In this document: positions 1-11,755 of the stretch, piece by piece
How positions within the stretch are numbered: the stretch's first letter is position 1
Layout of the letters: every line of letters begins with the position of its first letter
NCBI GenBank assembly: GCA_028671895.1
Contig: CM053810.1
Location: 60,265,501 to 60,329,500 of the forward strand
Length of the DNA stretch: 64,000 nt
Direction: 5' to 3'
Source: Oenanthe sinensis
Taxonomy: Eukaryota; Streptophyta; Magnoliopsida; Apiales; Apiaceae
Made by a program: the position numbers and the translations under genes
Notes under the pieces: generated by a model
The model's database searches: none
What the model saw: only the letters and a program-made list of their open reading frames with translations
What the model was told of the DNA's origin: nothing

Positions 1-65
1 ACAGTAACATCATATTTATCACAGTTTCTTGAGGTCCTTGATGTCATCAGCTTTATGTCTTTCAG

Positions 66-3000
66 ATGATGCAGATCCACCATCTCCAGTAACTTTTAAT
101 GCAATTTCTCCTGTTGGAGAAGGCACCACTGGGCATGTTCCTCAATGGAAGCAATTGGAAAAAAATGCACCAAGTCCTTCTCAGTCCAATGGTAAAAAAT
201 TTACCATCCACAATGCTATTTTTTATAGCCTTGACATCATTCACATTAGCTTATGGTTTATTAATTAACAGTCTTTATCTTCAACCTTCAGTTGTATCTC
301 CACCTCTTGGTTCTTCCCCAGCACCAGAAACAACAAAAAATCAGGCACCCTTTTTGTCCCCCAGTACTCCTACATTATTGCCGCCAAATAATTTGTCTGC
401 TCCTCCTACAACTTCTCAGGGACAGCCACCGCCTGCTGCAGACCCTATATTGGTTCCTGAAGCTCCAGGTAAACAGTTGAATAATATTTAATCTCCATAA
501 ATAAACTAATGGTTGTAATTATTTGGTTTCGTTCTCTATTTGCATTTTGCAGTACCCCTCGTATCACCTTCAGTTAAATCACCAGAAAAGTCACCAAGCA
601 TCCACCCTGTCACGCCAGGTTCTGCGCCACCAAGTTCTCAACAGAGCCAGACACCAGACGATAAGGCTCCTCTAGCCGCGCCAATAGCGCCGGGTACTAT
701 ATTACTAGTGATTTTCATCTGCATTTGTAATTTCTGTTCCATATTAATTATTTAACTCCGATTTGCTTTTTTCAAGATACAGTACAAAGTGCACCGCCAC
801 CAAGAGAGATGCTTCAAACGCCACCAACAAGCCAACCTATTCTGCCTGAAGTACCGTATAAGAAGGCTCCTCTATTCGCGCCAATAGCTCCAGGTACTAT
901 CTGTTTTGTTATCTTCATCTACTTTTGTAATTTTTATCAAAGATTGATATTGAATTAGTATTCCAATGAATTTGTCTCACAATACAGTACAAATTGCCCC
1001 ACCACCAAGGAACATGCTACAAACACCACCAACAAGTCAACCGACTGTCCCTCAAGTACCAATAACACCTCCACCAACAAGCCAGCCTATTATGCCTAAG
1101 GTACCGGATTATAAGGCTCCTCTGCCTGTGCCAGTAGCTCCAGGTACTATCTGTGTTGTTATCTTTATTTACTTTCGTATTTGTTTTTCGAGATTGATAT
1201 TGATATACCAACGTATTTGTTTTACAATACAGTACTAATTGCTTCACCACCAAGGGATATGCTACAAACACCACCGACAAGCCAACCTACTGTGCCTGAA
1301 GTACAAAGCGCACCGCCACCAAGGAGGATGAGACAAGCGCCACCAACAAGCCAACCTATTCTGCCTGAAGGACCAGATAATAAGGCTCCTTTATCTGTTC
1401 TAGTTGCAGTTGCTCCAGGTACCATCTGTATTGTTATCTTCATCTACTCTTGTAATTTCTGTTTGTATTTATATCAATATACCAGTGATCTTTCCAAAAT
1501 AAAGTACATATTGCACTGCTACCAAGCGACATGCAACATAGGTCACCCACAAGCCAACTTATTGTCCTGAAATACCATCTGATCAGCATGGTCTGATTAT
1601 TACTTAAACAGAAACTAGCTTCAAAATTCTGTCAAATTTACTAATGTAGTTTTATCTTTAATGTAGTGCCAGCTACTTCACCTCCACATAACTTACCAAG
1701 ATATTCACCGCCCTTCCACCCAGAGGGGTCCAAAGTACCTCCATCTATATCACCAGGTTAAACAATTTATTTTTGTTGATCATTTATTCTTACGTATAAT
1801 ATTTTATTAAAACTTATATGGTAATACTTATATTACCACTTCTCATTCTAAATTTTGATAAAATGAATTGTTTGCATAGTTGTTATTCCTATAGCACTAG
1901 ACCCGTTCAGTTGGACTTTACTTCACTCCTGCCATGTGATATCTCTCGTGCAATTTCTGCTGTCACTCCAAGTAACTTGACAAAATGCAGACAAGATTAC
2001 AGATATTATGTAAAATATAAGTTCAAATTGCCAAAATATAGCAAATATTAAAAAGTAGCTTTTCATCGAAAAAACCCAACTTCACATATTCTTTAGCACC
2101 TGACTATCTACCCAGACTACCCTCAATTACAACGAATCAATGCAGAATTGTGCACCTTGATAAGTTTATCAGAAATGATATTGGCCCTGTTTGGCTCCCC
2201 TTATTTCTAGAAATAAGTTACTTATTTCCAGAAAAAGTACATATATATGTACTTTTTCTGGAAATAAGTAACTTATTTTTTATTTTGAAAATAAGATTTG
2301 GTCTTAAAATTTTAAAATAAATGTTAATATTTAAAAAAATGTAAAAATACATATTTTTTTTATAAAAAAAGTAACTTATTACTTATTTTTAAGGAATCCC
2401 AAACGGGGTCATTAATCTAGTCGTTGATTGAATTTAACTTCAAGAAAGGACCTTCTGCCATCTAAAACTTAAATTATTAAACTTGTAATTTGGGTCGTGT
2501 ATTTTTTTAATCTTTAAGTGATAAAAGTCAAAGCCAATCAACCATGTATATTCTGTTGTGGAGCCTATATCAGGATTAAAAAAGATATTCATATTGTCTT
2601 CCTAACACCTAGCATAGCAGCCTATATGTTAAGACATTATGTCTATCTCATAGTAGTTCATCATGATGATATATTGATTTTTATTCAGAATCTGATATCT
2701 CTCCCGTATCCACTACTCCCCCAAGCTTTAATTCGAAAAGAAGAGGAATACCTGTTGCTGCCCCGCCACATGAGACACCAAAGCAATTTTCACCCCCCAA
2801 CCTTTCTCCTGCGGAAAGTAAGGCAGGAGTTGTTATGTTCTTTAAGTGTAGTATGTTTTAGCTATCACCAACTTTATTTGAATGGATGCCACTTACATGC
2901 TATTTTCCTGTTGCAGCTCCAAAGATCAACTTCCCAAGGGATGCCCAAATTGCTCCTCCACCTCGTATTGTAACCAAGTCCCGTCCACATGTACATTCCC

Positions 3001-6000
3001 CCACACCTTTACCTGCAACCTCATCTAATAGACATCATGCAAGGATGAATATTACTAACCCTGGTCCATCTTCTTATATGGTTCCTCCTCCTGCTTCAGC
3101 TGATAGAGGTAGTGTATATATTAGAACTCAGTCAGATAGAAATCTATGCCATACCATTTTAAGCTTCTTCTTTTTTGTAATTTTATATATACTAAATTCT
3201 CACTTTTTCTTTTTACTGTATGGGTCCATCTATCGCCTAACCTCCTCTATTTTTTAAATGGGGTCCAAAAACTAAGGAAAAGGAGCAATTTTCTCTTGCC
3301 CATAATTCACAATTTAATTTCCAAAAGGCTTAAGTTTTGGTATTCAACCTTTAACATAGCTTTAGTTTCGCTTGTTTTTGCCTATACCGATCTAATTCCA
3401 CTTTTCATCATCAGGGAAGCCTGTTTCACCACCTCGAGCATCGCCGTCTCGTCAAACTAGAAGTAAGAAAGTTCTCTTTTCTTACCTATCTTTTGGGAAA
3501 GGGATTGCAATTGCCTTGATGCTTATTATCATTGTTTTTAATTTGCAAGTGCCCTTTCTTTCCCCTGAAATTTCTCCTTCTCGGTCTTTACCAAGGATTC
3601 CACACCTGAAACCTATTCAAGCTTTTCCACCTCCACCTCCTAATGCAGGTACTCATCTTAGCCACATTCTCTTACTTCACTAATTACATTTGTTGGTGAG
3701 TCGGTGACGTGCTTCTAGTTGACTATAATCCTTTACTTGTTATTTGCAGAGTGCAAACCATTATCCTGTGATGAGCCACTTACCAATACTCTTCCTGGAT
3801 TTCCCTGTGGCTGCATCTTGCCAATGCAAGTTGGGATGCGCCTTGGCGTACCACTATATACATTTTTCCCTTTGGTTTCAGAGTTTGCTACTGAAATTGC
3901 TACCGGAGTATTTTTGAAACAAAGTCAAGTTCGAATAATGGGGGCAAACGCAGCCACTGAGGATCCAGAAAAGACTATTGTTTTGATGGACTTGGTACCC
4001 TTTGGAGAGGATTTCGATAACAATACAGCTTATTTGACTTATCAAAGATTCTGGCGCAAACAAGTGCCTATAAGCACTTCATATTTTGGTGATTATGAAG
4101 TTTTATATGTGCGTTATACAGGTAACAACATGATATTCAGAAATTAAGTTTGTTTTTACACTTATTTTTTTCTTTTTGTAACTAAAGGTCTGATATTTAT
4201 AGGTTTTCCTGATTCTCCACCCTCTGCACCTTCAAGTGATACTGAGCCTCATGACAATAAAGGGAGGACCGTAAAACCTGTGGGGGTAGATATCAGGAAA
4301 GGGCAGCATAAGGAAGGGCTTAAAGGCAGTGTTGTTGCAGTTATTGTTTTATCAGCCTTGGTAGCTATGATTCTATTCTGTGCAATTGCTTGGATGATGT
4401 TCTTCAGGCATAGAGATCGTGATTTTCAAGTGCAGCATAATCCACCGACTAAGCTACCTTCACTTGCAAAATCCTCAGGTAACACCCATATTTGTTGTTA
4501 ACAGGTTAAGTGTGTTCTTTCTTATTCCATTAAAAAAAATGCATCAAAATGCTTTTTTTTGCAGAACAGTGGTTTGATTGGACTGAAATGTTACTAGATT
4601 GAACTGTCCAAAAGGCTCCTTTTGTAATATATTGCAGAGATCTTACCTCATTGAAATATAATTTTGTTAGTCATATATATAACTAGATATGGACAATAAT
4701 AATAATTATTTTTTGCGACTGCTTACCCAAGATTATTAAACTGTATAGTTTTCATTTCTGAGAATATATAATTTGCAGGAATCGCTACTTCTATGACTGG
4801 TAGTGGGCCCAGTTCCATTTCTCTATCATATAATTCTACAATTGCACCGTATACTGGAACTGCAAAGACTTTTACCTTGAGTGACATGGAACGAGCAACT
4901 GATAACTTTGTTACTTCAAGAATACTCGGTGAAGGTGGCTTTGGTCTTGTTTATGGCGGTGTCCTTGAAGATGGGACACAAGTGGCCGTCAAGGTGCTTA
5001 AAAGAGATGATCAACAGGGAGATCGTGAATTCTTGGCCGAAGTTGAAATGCTTAGTCGCCTTCATCACAGAAACTTGGTCACGTTGATTGGGATATGTAC
5101 GGAAGAACATGCTCGCTGCTTAATCTATGAACTAATTCCAAATGGAAGCGTGGAATCTCATTTACATGGTATAGTTGGTAGTTGTAGCTTTGAGGTATAT
5201 AACATTTAATCAAGGCTTATTCTATTGTCAAATAACATCCACATATAATTTTTGAATGGAATTAGGAGTTGATAAGGAAGATGCTCCACTTGACTGGGGT
5301 GCCCGTTTGAAGATAGCGCTTGGTGCAGCTCGAGGTCTAGCTTATCTGCATGAAGATTCGAGCCCACGCGTTATACACAGGGACTTCAAGTCCAGCAACA
5401 TATTGCTAGAACATGATTATACACCAAAAGTGTCTGATTTTGGTTTGGCGTGCTCTGCGTTGGATGAGGAGAACAGACACATCTCAACTCGTGTCATGGG
5501 GACTTTCGGGTATGTGTTATTTCTCGTATATATCTCATCATCCTATATTAAAAGACAACCTCAGAAATCCCCCTTGAACCCTCTAACTGCCCAGCCTTAC
5601 AAACTTCTTATAAAAACATTCATATCTATCAAGCATGGACAAAGATACATATTTTTATTCAAGGTTCTGAACGTTTATTGATAAAGGGTCTGTATATAAT
5701 TGTCAAACCTATATTGCTTATGAATGAAGAGTATTAGATACTCTTAGAAAGCTTATGCTTATAGTTTTCTTGTTTATCAACATAATATTGTAGAATGTCT
5801 TGTGTCAAATAAACAATAAACAAGTAAGTATGCAAGAATAACTTAAATACAATCACATGAGACACAATAATTAACGTGGTTCAGTCAATGTGACCTATAT
5901 CCACAAGGCAAGACAAATAATATTATTTCAGTATATCAAATTCCAGTACAATGGAACACCTCACAAATTCTTTAACTCATCTTAGGCCGGCCATTAAGGA

Positions 6001-7016
6001 GAATACACACACACACACTAACACACTAATAGGTTAAAATTAATCCAGTTGGGCTTAGAACATAATAAGGCCCAAACTAGAAAACAAGTCATAATAACAA
6101 ATGAGGATGGCTACACTTCATTTTTGTGAGGGCCGGTAAAAGCAAATTTGTAAACCACTTATCACATTTACCAAGTTGGCTGAAGTAGATTAGATAACTT
6201 CAAGTTAATATTATTATGATGCTCACTTGTATTCTTTTTAGTATCTTACTTCAATAGTGACAATGATATTTTTCTTTGTTGGGTAATCATATTCTTCTCT
6301 GACACTATAATGTGTTTCAAACCAGCTATGTGGCTCCAGAATATGCAATGACAGGACATCTTCTTGTGAAGAGTGATGTCTACAGTTATGGAGTAGTCTT
6401 ACTTGAGCTTCTAACAGGAAGAAAACCGGTGGACATGTCTCAGCCTCCTGGTCAAGAGAATCTAGTTACTTGGTCTCGTCCACTCCTCACAAGTGAGGAA
6501 GGTTTAGAATTAATAGTAGACAAATCTTTGGGGCCGAATTTTCCTTTCGACAGTATCTCTAAAGTAGCAGCTATTGCATCAATGTGTGTTCAACCAGAGG
6601 TTTCACACCGTCCATTTATGGGTGAGGTAGTTCAGGCCTTGAAACTAGTTTCCAGTGAATGTGACTCAACAAAAGGCTTAGGATCTAAAAGCTGTAGCCA
6701 AGAGGATCTCTCAGTTGATTTTGATGCAAGGTCCAGTACACATTCAGATCATTTGCCTGATCTCTTGCGAATGCAGTCCCCACTTTCTGATTACGAATCT
6801 GCAATCACTGTTGAGAGAGGGTTACCCTTGTCGGAAATATTTAGTGCATCAGCAAGAGTAGGGAAAACGGATTCTGAGTCATTTAGGAGGCACTCGAGTT
6901 CAGGCCCTTTGAGAAGCGAAAGTGTCTTGCCACTCTGGCAGAGGATGAGAAGATTGTCAGGAGGTAGTGTAAGTGAACACGGGGCAATGTTCAAACTATG
7001 GCGTGGATATCATTAA
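66..7016 (+). CDS. ALE2: ALE2-like receptor serine/threonine kinase gene (5' end uncertain)
   Basis: Proposed exons: 66-468, 553-693, 783-893, 988-1143, 1233-1418, 1667-1756, 2689-2817, 2917-3108, 3415-3648, 3750-4121, 4203-4478, 4779-5168, 5266-5509, 6326-7016. All junctions are GT-AG; nearly all introns are phase 1, the last is phase 2. The ectodomain is Pro/Ser-rich, followed by a cysteine-containing conserved block (3750-4121, CDEPL...PCGC) and a transmembrane helix at about 4318-4405. The kinase domain has the P-loop GEGGFG (4928-4945), catalytic Lys (4991), HRD (5376-5384), DFG (5436-5444) and APEY after 6326, so it is an RD kinase and should be active. Arabidopsis ALE2 has this same cysteine block and kinase and acts at the plasma membrane in epidermal specification and cuticle formation; that role is inferred here. 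The first exon changes frame near 190-197, so either the start codon lies at 189 or upstream exons precede the window. PERK kinases are the alternative, but the cysteine block favours ALE2. Confidence 0.82.
783..1418 (+). repeat. Tandemly duplicated exon-intron modules in the ALE2-like ectodomain
   Basis: Three successive exons (783-893, 988-1143, 1233-1418) encode variants of one unit with the core [15 protein letters not shown] followed by a PE/PK-V-P and KAPL block. The introns between them also match: each begins GTACTATCTG or a near match, has TTATCTTCATCTAC-like sequence, and ends in an AATACAG acceptor. Exon and intron were therefore copied together. All are phase 1, so each added module keeps the frame. 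The last exon contains two core units. Confidence 0.85.
1505..1576 (+). pseudogene. Decayed fourth copy of the ectodomain exon module
   Basis: The sequence after the exon ending at 1418 repeats the intron motif and then an exon-like stretch that matches the preceding module (ACATGCAACATAGG, ACAAGCCAACTTATTGTCC). The acceptor has drifted from ACAG to AAAG. The reading frame is shifted before the usual PEVP end and runs into a stop near 1591. It is probably skipped in the mature transcript. Confidence 0.6.
2183..2410. mobile_element. GGCCCTGTTTGG-type MITE in an ALE2-like intron
   Basis: The left end GGCCCTGTTTGGCTCC pairs with the right end AATCCCAAACGGGGTC, with ATT flanking both sides. It lies in the intron between the exons ending at 1756 and starting at 2689. 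The interior contains a 68-bp perfect palindrome (2211-2278). A relative in the opposite orientation lies at 7569-7797. The ends fit hAT or PIF/Harbinger-type non-autonomous elements; the superfamily is uncertain because no clear 8-bp duplication is visible. Confidence 0.7.
5510..6325 (+). other. Long last intron of the ALE2-like gene with repeat remnant
   Basis: This 816-bp phase-2 intron separates the DFG part of the kinase from APEY. It contains an (AC)n stretch around 6005-6020 and a segment near 5870-5905 (ACGTGGTTCAGTCAATGTG) that resembles a sequence common in plant retroelement debris. No coding sequence is seen. The remnant identification is a recollection, not a search result. Confidence 0.45.
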
Positions 7017-7113
7017 CTGTTTGCGATACTCAGATTTTCTTCATTGTCCTGTTTTTTGAAATGTTTGGACTGAACTGGGAAATAAGCATAGATATGGTAT
7101 AGTTCGTTTACTG

Positions 7114-7119
7114 AATAAA
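7114..7119 (+). terminator. Candidate poly(A) signal of the ALE2-like gene
   Basis: A canonical AATAAA lies about 100 bp after the stop codon at 7014-7016, in a T-rich context suited to plant 3' end formation. Confidence 0.45.
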
Positions 7120-7568
7120 ATTTCTGTATACAATTACAAGGTTCATTCCAGTCCAAACAAAATAAATATGGATGGGTATTGAAGGTTGGGTTAGCTCAGC
7201 GTTTACACTACAAGCTAAATTTGATGGAATTGAACTGGTTCTTGCGTGATCTGTAAATGTGCTTTCATTCAGATTGAAGCATAAGGGGTTACTTTGTGCT
7301 GGTGATGAACTTGATCTAAGTGAAAGATGAAAGAATAAAAATAAGCTAAGGCCTCATTACTGAAATGTACATAACACTGAATATTGGGACAGAAGAAGCA
7401 TCTCTTTCTTTTTATTGGCAGAAGCTACTATAGGAGTAATGAGTTAATCTAAATTTTGGTCACTTTGTACTAGTATTCTGCCAGGGTTTTGCAGCACAGT
7501 TCAGCAAACACCACTTCAAATATAATTTGGTAATTTTTACATGGGTAGAAACCTGTGAGTTACTAAGT

Positions 7569-7797
7569 GGCCGTTTGGGGTTCCTTAAACTTAAAATAAG
7601 TAACTTATTTTATTTTTATTTTTTTACATATTTTCATATTTTTTTAAAAGATAAATATTTGTTTTAGAATTTTAAAATCAAATATGAACTTAATTATTTC
7701 CAGAAATAACGGCTTATTTCTGAAAAGTACATACATCTCTACTTTTTTCCGGAAATAAGAACTTATTTCCATAAGTAAGTGTTAGCCAAACAGGCCC
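7569..7797. mobile_element. Second copy of the GGCCCTGTTTGG MITE family
   Basis: The ends GGCCGTTTGGGG and AGCCAAACAGGCCC are inverted, and the interior (ATTTCCAGAAATAA, CTTATTTCCATAAG) matches the MITE at 2183-2410 in reverse orientation. The copy is more diverged and its central palindrome is imperfect. Confidence 0.65.
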
Positions 7798-9124
7798 TAA
7801 ATTATGTAATTTTAAATAAAAGTAATTTTTTTGCTTAAATATTATTATGAGTTGTTTATTTCTAGCTTATTTTTTACTTAAATCCCAAATGCATTACCTA
7901 AATTAAGATGAAACGGGCTTGTATATCTATTTATAACGGTTTTGGATTGTTTTATTATTTATTTATAATTCTATAAAACTAGACTCCAATAGTTTGTTCA
8001 TCTATGTGAAATTATAGAATTTTCTCTATCTTAGATATAATAATAATAATAATAATAATAATCCAGAAAAATCATTTAAATACGACAAATAAGTCTACAA
8101 ACAAGCAAACATATTAAAATTATTATTTTAATTAAACGGTCAAAATCCTTAAAAACAAATATTAATATTAGTGCAGTAGAAGGAAAGAGCGAGAGGGAGC
8201 AGGAAGTTATAATGCACCGACGGACCACAAAATAATAATTCCCATCACTAACTACAAACCTGTAATTCACATCCTGTGTGAAATGGTGAGTATAAACAAT
8301 TTCTAGGTTTATACGTATTTCAATTGCTCTTTATTTGATCTTAATTACTCTGTGATTTATTTAATTTTCATCTGATCTGTATTGTATGTTATAATAATTA
8401 CACGCCCAGTCAATGAAACCAATCTCGAACCCAGTCCCCGTGGCTTGGTACCCGACTCATGCTAGTACATTTTTATTATTAATTTCATTAATTTGGTTGT
8501 GTTTGTGAGATATTAAAGTGGTGCTTGGTACTGTTTTTATAAACAACTTTTGGTTTTTTGTTTTCTGATTTTTTTTAAAGGAAAAACATTTTTTTAGTTG
8601 TGAAGCCAAGTAGGCCAAACAGGCACTAAGTTTCAATAACAAGTTTATTAACTTGCGTCTGGTGTTTATGTTTAATTTATGCACTTGACAGTGCAGATTT
8701 TTATAAAACATGAAGATAACATTTATAATCGAATAGTTTTTCAAGTTTGCAACCTTGTTACGATAGCTTCGACCTCAGGAACTAGTTTGTTTGATTGGGT
8801 AAAGTTGTCTATCACTATATAACGAGTTTAATTACATGAGTTAGAGGAGTTAAGTATTTACACATTTAACCAAAATAAATGTGTTTACCGCGGATTAAAT
8901 TTTCATATTGATCAATTCTATTTTTAGCCCTACTTGATACGGGTAATGTTGCCTCTTTTATCATAAAATCTTGATCAGAATTGACATAATACTTGTAAAG
9001 CATATAATACATCTCCACATGCTTTAATAAACTGTACAACTCTCTTTTGTATCAACAAAACTATACCTTTTACTCTCATGTAATATAATGAATCATATTC
9101 ACCCAGACTTTTAATTCTTGAACG
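7798..9124. other. Intergenic, mostly featureless AT-rich DNA
   Basis: It contains an (ATA)n microsatellite at about 8036-8062. A short transcript-like segment around 8165-8290 ends in ATG directly followed by GTGAGT, like a first exon and donor, but no downstream exon is found. A GTGCTTGGTACTG / CCAAACAGGCAC pair at about 8520-8627 may be another small MITE. No gene can be supported. Confidence 0.4.
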
Positions 9125-9510
9125 GCAGAGGTGAGCATAAATATCCGGATATCCTAATTTCTGGTCCGGTATCATATTTTAAAAATTCGAAAATTTAGAT
9201 ATCCGATCCGATTTTTCGGACCGGATATCCGATCCGGATTTTTTTATATAAATTCGGATCCGGATCATAACTTTTGAAAAAATAGGATATCCGGACATCA
9301 TCCGGTTTTAATTTTTTTCTTAAATATTTATTTTTATAATTAATAATATATGGTTATATTAATGAAAATAGTGAAATCTTACATACAAAATTAGTTTAAA
9401 AATAATCACTAAAAAAATAACTAATTTAAAATATTATAAAATATCATGTTACATCATTAAGTGGGGAAAAATATTAAAAATGTAGTAAATGGAGGTGTAG
9501 TTTTAATATA

Positions 9511-10568
9511 TCTATACTATATTATTACTAGTCTATAATCCGTGCAAAACACAGGAGAAGAGTAATAAATACTATATTATATATTTTAAATGAATTAAAT
9601 ATTTAATTTAATTATTTATGTTATTAATATTTTTTATGTAATGTTGTACATGAAATAAATTAATTTTGAATCATATTTATATTAATTAACATAGTTTAAT
9701 AATGTATGCAAATCATTAATAAATTTTTATTAATAAAAAGAGTTTTGAATATATTAGAAATATTTTAATTAAAATTTAAATGAAAGAGTATGTTTTAATA
9801 TAGATAAAATATTAATATAATTTTAATATTAAAAATTTTATTATAAAATTGTAATTTAAAATAAATTAAAGTGTTTTAGCGATGAGGAAATTGAAACATG
9901 CTATTAGATTATGAGTATAACTTTATATTCTAATTAAAAAAGAAGTTCGTTTAAAGTAATATAATATAAAAGTATATATAATATAGATAGAGTTCAATAA
10001 TAAAATTTAGTTAGTATAAATAAAATAATAATATTATTTTAATATTCATAAAATTTAATTAATAAATTATGATATTAAATAAATTAAAGAGGTTGACTAA
10101 TGAGAAAATTAAAACATTATAGTATATTGATTAAAACAATGTGTTTGAAAATGAGTAGGAGACAGACACTTATATTTGAAGTTGAGTGGGACACAAAAAG
10201 ATCAGACCGACAACGGACCAAATATTTGCCCTTCTGGATTTAATAATATAGTATAGATAAGCGAACATGGTTTACTTTGGTTGGTTCAACGCCTTCCAAA
10301 AATAATTAAATGCATATAATTTATTATGATATTGTATATCTAACACAACTATATCAGTTTTATTACTACTCAACTTCTTTAAATAATTAAATAACAAAAT
10401 TATATCAGTTTCATTACCACTCAATTTTTTCAAATATTTAAACGATAATTATAAATTGTTTATAAAGTAAAAATGCATATTAGTATTTATCATATAAAGA
10501 AAATATTAAAAAAACTATTTGACATATTTAAACAATTTCATTCGTGCATCGTACGAGATATAAGCTAA
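9511..10568 (+). mobile_element. Non-autonomous Helitron, interrupted by a second Helitron
   Basis: The 5' end A|TCTATACTATATTATTA (from 9511) is typical of plant Helitrons. The 3' end has a short hairpin (CGTGCATCGTACG) about 10 bp before CTAA|T at 10565-10568. The minus-strand Helitron 9528-10257 sits 17 bp inside it. No Rep/helicase coding is present. Confidence 0.5.
9528..10257 (-). mobile_element. Nested minus-strand Helitron
   Basis: Read on the minus strand, the element begins A|TCTATACTATATTATTAAAT at 10257. It ends with a GTG...CAC hairpin region (CCTGTGTTTTGCACGG) followed by CTAG|T at 9531-9528. Insertion between A and T fits Helitron targets. At 730 bp with no long ORF it is non-autonomous. 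Confidence 0.6.
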
Positions 10569-11363
10569 TATTATTTTTATACTTTAACTTATGAATTCGA
10601 GAGATATCGCATTGTTAAAACATATAAAATTTATTTAGAAGTACAATTAAAATATGATATTTTGGTGTTTAGAAATAGTATAATCAATTTATATTTCTTA
10701 AATTTAAATAAAATTGATTAAAATATGATAATATAAATTAATTATTTATAAATTAAATTAAATTTAAATTTTTAACTCAGATCCGGATAAATCCATTTTC
10801 CGATCCGGTTTAATCGGATATCAGATTAAACTGGATCCGGAACCAAATCATAATTTTAGCGATCCGAAAAATCGGATATCCAATCCGGTTCTCATAAACC
10901 GGACCGGATATCCGGTTTTATTCCGATGAACACTGCAAATCTCTAATCAACGATTTTGATAACCTCTTTTAAACTTGTATTTCTTTTGTTAATGTTAACC
11001 AACCAACTTTTTAAAAATTTAATTTTTAAGTATTTGAACTTTCATGTATTGGGAGAGTAACCAAACAATCTTTAAATTGAATTTTTATGTAAACGGACAC
11101 AATAAGAACCGTTATGTTGATTCTATGTTTTTATTGGTTTGTTTTATCTACTTGCCCCTTTATTCCTTCCTAGAATTCAATTTTCGCTTCTTCATCCCCA
11201 TTTTCTAATTTAAATTTCGATCGTTTTTATGGGTTGTCTTATCGCATTTCTAAATATAGTTAAAATAGTATAAAATAATGGATAGATAAAATTTGCCGAA
11301 CTTATAAGCAATTGTACTTTAATGATATTAGTTATAATGATTATATATATTTAAAATAATCTT
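10298..11363. repeat. Copy A of a 1.07-kb direct duplication
   Basis: From AAAAATAATTAAATGCATAT to TTTAAAATAATCTT this segment is repeated at 11926-13017 (offset about 1629 bp), with scattered substitutions and indels. It includes a Helitron 3' end, the right end of the GGATATCC element, and downstream flank ending in TTATATATATTTAAAATAAT. Confidence 0.85.
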
Positions 11364-11495
11364 GATTTATGATAAAATTAAATGAGATAAAAGATGAAAA
11401 TATACTTTTTCTGCATAAAGAAAGTTTGAAGTGATTTATCCAGAAATGATACAAATGTTTCAACAAATATAAAAGACAAATGTCACATATCAATA

Positions 11496-11755
11496 CTCCC
11501 TCCGTCTCAAAAAGTTTTTCTTGTTTTGACTTTTTATACTGTTAATTGTAAGCGATTGACTACTAATTTACACATAATTTGTAAGACAAAATATAGTCAT
11601 GAGTGATTTTGTTTGATTCGTATTTGTGAGTACTTTAATACAGTAAAATTTTTATATTTAATATTAATATAAAATTAAAGATATTAACGATCAAAAAGTG
11701 TGTGTTGACAAACGCGCACATGATTAACAGGAAAAGTAATAAGAGACGGAGTGAG
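11496..11755. mobile_element. Stowaway-like MITE (Tc1/mariner type)
   Basis: The left end TA|CTCCCTCCGTCTCAAAAAG pairs with the right end AAGAGACGGAGTGAG|TA, giving a TA target duplication. The 260-bp size and CTCCCTCCGTC terminus are characteristic. It lies between the two copies of the direct duplication. It is non-coding. Confidence 0.85.

Larger units (their letters stand above)
9125..10936. mobile_element. GGATATCC-rich inverted-repeat DNA element, hAT-like, with nested Helitrons
   Basis: The left end (GCAGAGGTGAGCATAAATATCC) and the reverse complement of the right end (GCAGTGTTCATCGGAATAAAACC) are related. Both continue into long stretches of CCGGATATCC and GATCCGG repeats that form inverted subterminal regions of about 150 bp. 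This resembles plant non-autonomous hAT-like elements with CAGNGGTGNNCA-type ends. I see no convincing 8-bp target duplication, so the class is tentative. No transposase is present. Confidence 0.5.

Noticed and set aside
1818..2160. Possible extra ALE2-like exons after AG at about 1894 or 2096
   Set aside because: They open in phase 1 but lack convincing donors or Pro-rich content; left as intron.
7180..7250. TTAGCTCAGC resembles a tRNA A box
   Set aside because: No cloverleaf stems pair and no proper B box follows; it lies in the ALE2-like 3' region.
8165..8290. ATG followed by GTGAGT as the first exon of a gene
   Set aside because: No downstream exon with an acceptor and coding sequence was found up to 9.1 kb; mentioned only as intergenic content.
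8400..8461. GGTTCGAGATTGG on the minus strand resembles a SINE/tRNA B box
   Set aside because: No matching A box at the right distance and no poly(A) or target duplication.
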